IMG/VR virus record: IMGVR_UViG_3300025769_000234
Coordinates: 1 to 43,771 of that record
Reading direction: 5' to 3' (one strand)
DNA length: 43,771 nucleotides
Source: a virus
In this document: piece by piece, positions 40,401 to 43,771 of the stretch
Layout of the letters: every line of letters begins with the position of its first letter
Position numbering within the stretch: position 1 is the stretch's first letter
The notes under the pieces: model-generated
The model's database searches: none
Seen by the model: the letters and a program-made list of their open reading frames with translations, nothing else
What the model was told of the DNA's origin: nothing
Translations under genes and position numbers: made by a program

Positions 40401-40984
40401 CCATAGGCGTTGATTGCATAAGACCCATCAAGTTGCAGCTCAAAGGCCAGCACCGCGCGAGGCACACCAGACGGATAGCCAACGTCTGCGGGCGCAACAA
40501 AAACATTTTGATACCGGTCAACGCAGAAGTCGGCAATGTAGCTGCCGTCGGTCCATGCCTCGCTAGGGATTGTCAGCGTGTGCAGCAGGCTGCCCGCCGA
40601 GTTGTGAACCGTAATAACCCCGTTGTCGTACGCGACATAGTAGTTGTCAAACCGGTCGTACCGAACGCCGACCGCGTTGGCCGACTCGTTATCGCCAGCG
40701 TTAGTGGCCTCCTCAAACGGACCGCCGCTGCCGTATGTAATCTGGGATCTTGCGCTGCTTACCTGCCCAAGCGCCGTCACCTTTTCTGATCCGTTGACGG
40801 GCGTGTCGTCGTCGTTGAACAGCGACATGCCCCCGCGTTGCGCGCCACGCAGGCGACCTGTGCGCGGATCGCGCACGCGCATGTTGCGCTCATCCCGACA
40901 GGTCAGCTCCTCTTGGTAGCTAAACCCGTAGTTCTCGCTGATACCCTTTGCCGGGTACGGGATCGGAACGCGCTTGTCAGCCAT
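37493..40984 (-). CDS. Tail nozzle / tail tubular protein B-like
   Basis: A 1163-residue protein, mostly beta strands, with an N-terminus VPIPYPAKGISENYGFSYQE (preceded by MADKR) that resembles the starts of T7 gp12-like tail tubular proteins. Repeated WxxDxxG-like and D-rich strands (for example YDRFDNYYVAYDNGVITV) suggest a beta-propeller, as in T7 gp12. Late motifs RLIETWRDRVVIGR and ICPWSEDLLIFGG are typical of this family. Six copies would close the tail tip. It is longer than T7 gp12 (about 790), so extra domains are present. It lies after the adaptor and before the ejection genes. The start overlaps the adaptor stop (TAATG). Confidence 0.8.
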   Translation of the reverse strand: MADKRVPIPYPAKGISENYGFSYQEELTCRDERNMRVRDPRTGRLRGAQRGGMSLFNDDDTPVNGSEKVTALGQVSSARSQITYGSGGPFEEATNAGDNESANAVGVRYDRFDNYYVAYDNGVITVHNSAGSLLHTLTIPSEAWTDGSYIADFCVDRYQNVFVAPADVGYPSGVPRAVLAFELQLDGSYAINAYGSEQQTYGSTNSGQVIGVCAVVDDSDNDILYALWTEKNLTNVEYALQWSGSPTNAYETVILAKYTDYLAQGDDGFTKRNAWRIPRKVQTGTTPGSGVPISENGDGFGVPMTLNWSAYTGQLEIGPDGNICGFYAGWTDNGDLEFGHTFSMSPVPPLYGTDGNGSTYSSWKAQHYYERNPLPFGGSNQLYYDLALSNGTCVGIDFSGRPTGGSGLGFYTIGDTWVGKQTMFSIDATPLAGDKLTIYGPRYDNPAANATLNINWIAGTAAPSCTGSGTSTINVNIPVGWAPQTQPWQWRYLLCWYATLARTDTTFCANYTGPNVWLAPSTPGSETATVAVTHPKPAESLSVSEAYWRVDHSGGSWTNTPPMVSNAFTDVTRKSLQKWNVFSAWFGTILAGWSHDFGNEFVQSATTVPQRKRYISSDSKYRMYFPWGETSDVAAYSGKPVLIHDDDDGTGSWTAIDASNPASCYGVAPHLQVPEDIPDSIPHTDFIVVAGLRDTGVTGNPSAYWYRIVSITQSGAQSPRDVHRIAVAGTKIRKLTSGGPADVHNGTVIDSSAPYVQIATGFEKLYIADGNKYWIYDPLKTDNSANGEVSQLVAQSLGLIPPRCRLIETWRDRVVIGRDPADPGRWHMSAIGNATDWDFFPQIDTSAKAVTATATKAGRVPDVVNAICPWSEDLLIFGGDRSLWQLTGDPAAGGVLDLISDETGMSFGRPYCKDPEGGLWFFGSNGGLYYMQRGSVPTRVSLGRVEAQLRSVDLSSYYIQLQWNPIDEGVHIFQLPFGSGGAIVDHWFYEVPTGAWHKDRFGAKATDLIQPTATLRIDGDLPADRTTLVAGEDGRMRVLPVGATTARKSDQRTASEDIAIDSYVLMGPLVSNPVTNSQQVSEFAAVLSSSQDGCNYEFFASDNPEDLGAAVSSGELRAGRNDRRLVRVNNDHVYLRLRNARAGQSWAYEGGSINVAYGGEVRR

Positions 40985-42054
40985 TAGCTAGGGGCAGATA
41001 CGCCAGTAAAGTTCCACAGGTGGTCGTAAGTGCGGCGCGTCGTTTGCGCTGCGCCGCCACGCATGGGCCCAATGTTGGGCATCATCTCTTTGTCGCGCAG
41101 CTTGGCTGCGGCAACAAGGCTTCCCTGAGCGATAAGCATGAGCCGCTGATCGACCGCGGCTTCGCTTTCGCGCTCGTACCCGCGAGCAAACGCGCGCACG
41201 ATTTGCAGGTACAACGACTCAATCCAGTCGGGAATGGGAATGAGTTGTCCGTCGCTTTCAATTTCGCCCCAGCCCGCCCGGTAGTACACCATCAAGCGAT
41301 CTAGCTCGTCTTGGCCGGGCGTCGGCCACAAGTCTAGGCGTGGACGCACGGGGCCGCCATCGACGCCAACTTGCTGCACCCCAAGAGTCCAGGTGCCGCT
41401 GTTGTCACCGTTGGGGTCGCCGTCAAAGGTCAGGCCATTGCCGCGAGTACCGGGGCGCTGGTGCGTAACCGTGACAAGATTGCTGCTGACGGTGGCGCGC
41501 AGGTAGAGCGATGGCGCGTCGTTGATTGCCTCGCTAAGACTTGCGGCCACCTCGGCTGCGGTGGCTCCGCCAGTGTAGTACCGTTGCGTTGCCGTGCTTT
41601 GCCCGCTGCCAAAAGTGAATGTAACCGTTGGGTTGTAAGCGTCCGAGATTGCCAGGTCATCGCCCGACACGATGCTGTTGGGTTGAATCGAGCCTGTTGC
41701 GGCAACCGCTCGAGGCGCGTGGACAATCGCCGCGTTGAACTCAAACGAGTTTGTAACCGCGAGCGCCCGAAGCTCTAGCAGGCGGTCTTGCGTAGTAATG
41801 CGAAAGCCCTGGTTGAGTCCATTGACGGGCTGAACTGCAATGAGTTCGCGAAAGTTGTCCGGCAGCCAAACATAGTCCTGATTTGCCGTCAGCGACAAAT
41901 TCGACTGCGCGCCTTCACACCATTGCCAGTTGTGCATGTTGACAAGGTGCTGCCCGGCATCGTTGAGAATGCGAAGCGCCCCAACATCGGGCACATCTTC
42001 TGAGGCTAGAGTGTGCTTGATGTGGGCAATGGCGTCGGAGGCGAGCAGGGTCAT
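40984..42054 (-). CDS. Head-tail adaptor / tail tubular protein A-like, with inserted beta domain
   Basis: A 356-residue protein. Its N-terminal part (MTLLASDAIAHIKHTLASED, then LRILNDAGQHLVNMHNWQWC and YVWLPDNFRELIAVQPV) matches the layout of T7 gp11-like adaptors: two helices with a 'W.W' segment, then the 'LP.dF.el..v' motif. T7 gp11 is about 196 residues; this one has an extra beta-rich region in its middle (about residues 130-240) before the helical end (SLYLQIVRAFARGYERESEA). It joins portal and nozzle. The start is in an ATGA overlap with the gene ending at 42051. Confidence 0.8.
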   Translation of the reverse strand: MTLLASDAIAHIKHTLASEDVPDVGALRILNDAGQHLVNMHNWQWCEGAQSNLSLTANQDYVWLPDNFRELIAVQPVNGLNQGFRITTQDRLLELRALAVTNSFEFNAAIVHAPRAVAATGSIQPNSIVSGDDLAISDAYNPTVTFTFGSGQSTATQRYYTGGATAAEVAASLSEAINDAPSLYLRATVSSNLVTVTHQRPGTRGNGLTFDGDPNGDNSGTWTLGVQQVGVDGGPVRPRLDLWPTPGQDELDRLMVYYRAGWGEIESDGQLIPIPDWIESLYLQIVRAFARGYERESEAAVDQRLMLIAQGSLVAAAKLRDKEMMPNIGPMRGGAAQTTRRTYDHLWNFTGVSAPS

Positions 42055-42434
42055 GCGTAGAACCAAAGGTGGACGGTCTGCGAGTTCGAGCCGTCTTTGT
42101 TCAACAGCTTCAACTTGGGATAGGTGCCGTCACTCGTCACGCTGGACATCGGGAACACGCGAACCCGCCCAGGGCCAATGATGCTGCCACCCCATCTGTC
42201 GATGAGCGTTTCCCCGCCGTCGTACTCGATGTACGCCTCTACAACCCTAGATGGATCCTGCGTCTGCATCACGATGGTCGTCGTGGTGTCAGGGATGGTC
42301 GTGGACACCGTGTCACCCCCACCTAGGGCGCCCGAAACAGCAAGGTTGACCTGGGTGTAGGTGACATTGTCCGAACCAGACGAAGTAATGTTGAGGGACC
42401 CTTGCGGGGCCGTGAGTTTGTAGATCTGTCTCAT
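42051..42434 (-). CDS. Stand-alone paralogue of the fibre C-terminal domain (127 aa)
   Basis: The start MRQIYKLTAP and end SVTSDGTYPKLKLLNKDG...HLWFYA correspond to MTQIYQHDAP and SVASDGAYPRVKIEYDG...YLWWHLA at the C-terminus of the fibre gene just upstream. Both domains are about 130 residues and beta-rich, so one arose by duplication of the other. The protein may be a tail-fibre tip, a trimerisation domain or an attachment piece. The start overlaps the fibre stop (ATGA, 42431-42434). Confidence 0.78.
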   Translation of the reverse strand: MRQIYKLTAPQGSLNITSSGSDNVTYTQVNLAVSGALGGGDTVSTTIPDTTTTIVMQTQDPSRVVEAYIEYDGGETLIDRWGGSIIGPGRVRVFPMSSVTSDGTYPKLKLLNKDGSNSQTVHLWFYA

Positions 42435-43771
42435 GCTAGGTGCCACCAAAGGTAGACTTGTTGATCGCCGCTAAAGACGCCGTCGTATTCAATCTTCACG
42501 CGCGGGTAGGCCCCGTCGCTTGCAACACTCGCAAAGCTCCAGAAATAGTCGATATCGGCCTGAACCGATGCGATCCCGCCAATGGTGCCGAGGTACACGC
42601 TATTGCTGGCGTCCAGCTCCAGCGTGACATCGCAGGCTTTGACGGCGAAAACGCAGGCAATCCGCATGGCGTGCGCCGTGCGCGGAACCGTGATGATCGC
42701 GGAGGTGGTCGAGTTGATCGTGAAGTAATCCAGCGCCGCAGGGCCAGGCTGGTGGGTGATCTTGCTTACACCTGACGGAGACGCGCCGATAGCGAAGGGA
42801 GCGTCGTGCTGGTAGATCTGTGTCATGGTCGTGTCGAGTGCAGGTCGTTGGAACGCACCGGGATCGGTGGTGTCGCCAGAGCGGATGTTGCCGACGATGT
42901 CCGTGGTGGGGACATCAGCGTTTGCGTCAGGCCCGACGCCGCCGCCCAGGACATCGTTGTCGGGGTCGTCGATGAGAGCGCCGGTAGCGGCGTCGTAGAT
43001 GGCCCAGTCGCCGGGGCCGGGGTCGGTGTCCGTGGTTGCGGTAACCGGGTAGGGCGTGCCCCGGAGCGCGACGGGGAACGGGTTCTTGCTGACCCCAAAG
43101 TTGTTAGAGCCGGTGACTGTGACGGTGCCGGTCGTAGACGCTGCATAGGCGTCATCGCAGTTGCCTGACCAGTTGTTGACCAAAGTTAGGCTGGTAGTCG
43201 ATGCCGCGTTTGCTCCAGCAGCGTGACGGAATGCGATGTCGCCATCGAATGCAGAGCAGTTAGCCACTACATACGAAACGGTAGCCCCAGCCGCACCTCT
43301 TGTGTCGTACCCTACTGCCGTAGAACTCAGCGCACGGAAAACGCAGTTTCTGATGTAGTAGGTTGCGTTTGTGGCCGAGGCGATCGGAAATGTAATGAAC
43401 CCGTAGATGAAACTGGTCAGGATGCAGTTGTCTACGGTCACACCCTCGCCGCCATTTCGAGGATGGATAGACGAGCTAATGGGGCTCACGACCTCAAGGT
43501 CGCTAAAGCTCACAAACTTGTCCTCGACCATGAGGGTGTAGGTGCCAGTAGAGACGATCTTGACCCCCGCGCCAACAACTCCGCCATGCTCGCTACCAGC
43601 GGCAGCCTTGTAGGTCACATTGCGCGTCTGGTCCGTCGTCAGCGTGCTGTTGAAAATCACGCTCTCCTTGTAGAGCCCCGCATCCGCCTCGAACACGATA
43701 GCCCCGTTGTTCGCCACAAGATCCGTGGACCCGAACTCTAGGGTAGCAATGCTTGCCACAGCGGCCTCGGC
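42431..43771 (-). CDS. Modular beta-helix tail fibre/tailspike, C-terminal part (enters from right edge)
   Basis: The frame is open from the right edge (first codon at 43771, reading AEAAVASIATLEFG) to the stop at 42431: 446 residues, no true start. Residues 1 to about 310 form another copy of the fibre module, with the core TYKAAAGSEHGG and the usual GSNNFG and DVPTTDIVGN ends. A different C-terminal domain of about 131 residues follows, beginning MTQIYQHDAPF (42826) and ending VYLWWHLA. That domain resembles the whole protein encoded next door (42434-42051). The fragment is in frame with the left-edge fragment if a gap of 73 nt, or 73 plus a multiple of 3, is inserted. It is therefore most simply the end of the same gene on a circular map. 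The internal ATG at 42826 might also allow separate production of the C-terminal domain. Confidence 0.78.
   Translation of the reverse strand, partial: AEAAVASIATLEFGSTDLVANNGAIVFEADAGLYKESVIFNSTLTTDQTRNVTYKAAAGSEHGGVVGAGVKIVSTGTYTLMVEDKFVSFSDLEVVSPISSSIHPRNGGEGVTVDNCILTSFIYGFITFPIASATNATYYIRNCVFRALSSTAVGYDTRGAAGATVSYVVANCSAFDGDIAFRHAAGANAASTTSLTLVNNWSGNCDDAYAASTTGTVTVTGSNNFGVSKNPFPVALRGTPYPVTATTDTDPGPGDWAIYDAATGALIDDPDNDVLGGGVGPDANADVPTTDIVGNIRSGDTTDPGAFQRPALDTTMTQIYQHDAPFAIGASPSGVSKITHQPGPAALDYFTINSTTSAIITVPRTAHAMRIACVFAVKACDVTLELDASNSVYLGTIGGIASVQADIDYFWSFASVASDGAYPRVKIEYDGVFSGDQQVYLWWHLA
42826..43771 (-). repeat. Right-edge copy of the fibre repeat module
   Basis: Bases 42852-43025 match bases 1-174 with only two differences, and 43728-43771 match 871-914 exactly (44 nt). 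The middle of the module is unrelated at base level. This copy therefore has the same two ends as the third module at the left edge but a different core. Confidence 0.85.

Noticed and set aside
1-43771. tRNA genes and insertion sequences
   Set aside because: No cloverleaf-like sequence with a TTCGAATC-type arm in the right place and no transposase-like protein or flanking terminal inverted repeats were noticed on reading; a dedicated search was not possible.

Overview
The window is best read as an almost complete genome of a GC-rich tailed bacteriophage, most likely a short-tailed (podovirus-type) phage of a GC-rich bacterium. The host cannot be named from the sequence. No tRNA, rRNA, insertion sequence, CRISPR array or ordinary bacterial gene was seen. 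The map is circularly permuted: one long tail-fibre gene starts at 2984 on the minus strand, runs off the left edge, and its 3' part re-enters from the right edge and stops at 42431. The contig ends lie in near-identical repeat modules of that gene.

The late operon is one minus-strand unit. It starts near 12490, runs left to position 1, re-enters at 43771 and ends near 22793 (about 33 kb). In transcription order it encodes: small basic or acidic proteins and a probable small terminase subunit (12490-10607), an unknown gene (10610-10152), large terminase (10155-8716), portal (8716-6812), three small genes including an HNH-like protein (6812-6089), scaffold (6089-5094), major capsid protein (5072-3930), a probable capsid decoration protein (3911-3441), an unknown gene, the modular beta-helix tail fibre, a paralogue of the fibre's C-terminal domain, a T7 gp11-like adaptor, a T7 gp12-like nozzle, an unknown gene, a GNAT-like gene, and three probable ejection proteins. 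The last of these is a 3468-residue protein with an HExxH zincin motif and an ADP-ribosyltransferase-like segment. The operon ends with a lipoprotein and an XhlA/holin-like gene. Nearly all its junctions are ATGA, TGATG or TAATG overlaps, so translational coupling is likely.

The early and middle genes lie between 12.5 and 22.5 kb. At 20741-20815 two mirror-image promoters diverge, each ending 6 nt before a start codon, so both mRNAs are probably leaderless. The leftward unit encodes a Cro/YdaS-like repressor, a DUF1376 replication-initiator-like protein, a G39P-type helicase loader and a VRR-NUC-like nuclease. The rightward unit encodes RecE-like exonuclease, a small C4 zinc protein and RecT annealase. 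A separate plus-strand block (12.57-19.0 kb) holds a winged-helix protein, an orphan Ala-rich protein followed by a strong terminator, five unknown small or medium genes, a MoxR/CbbQ-type AAA+ ATPase, its probable VWA-like partner, and a ribbon-helix-helix-like regulator whose start codon lies in a hairpin.

The virion-assembly half is therefore T7-like in gene order, while replication is of the host-dependent, lambda-like kind. No DNA polymerase, RNA polymerase, replicative helicase, integrase or recognisable endolysin was found.
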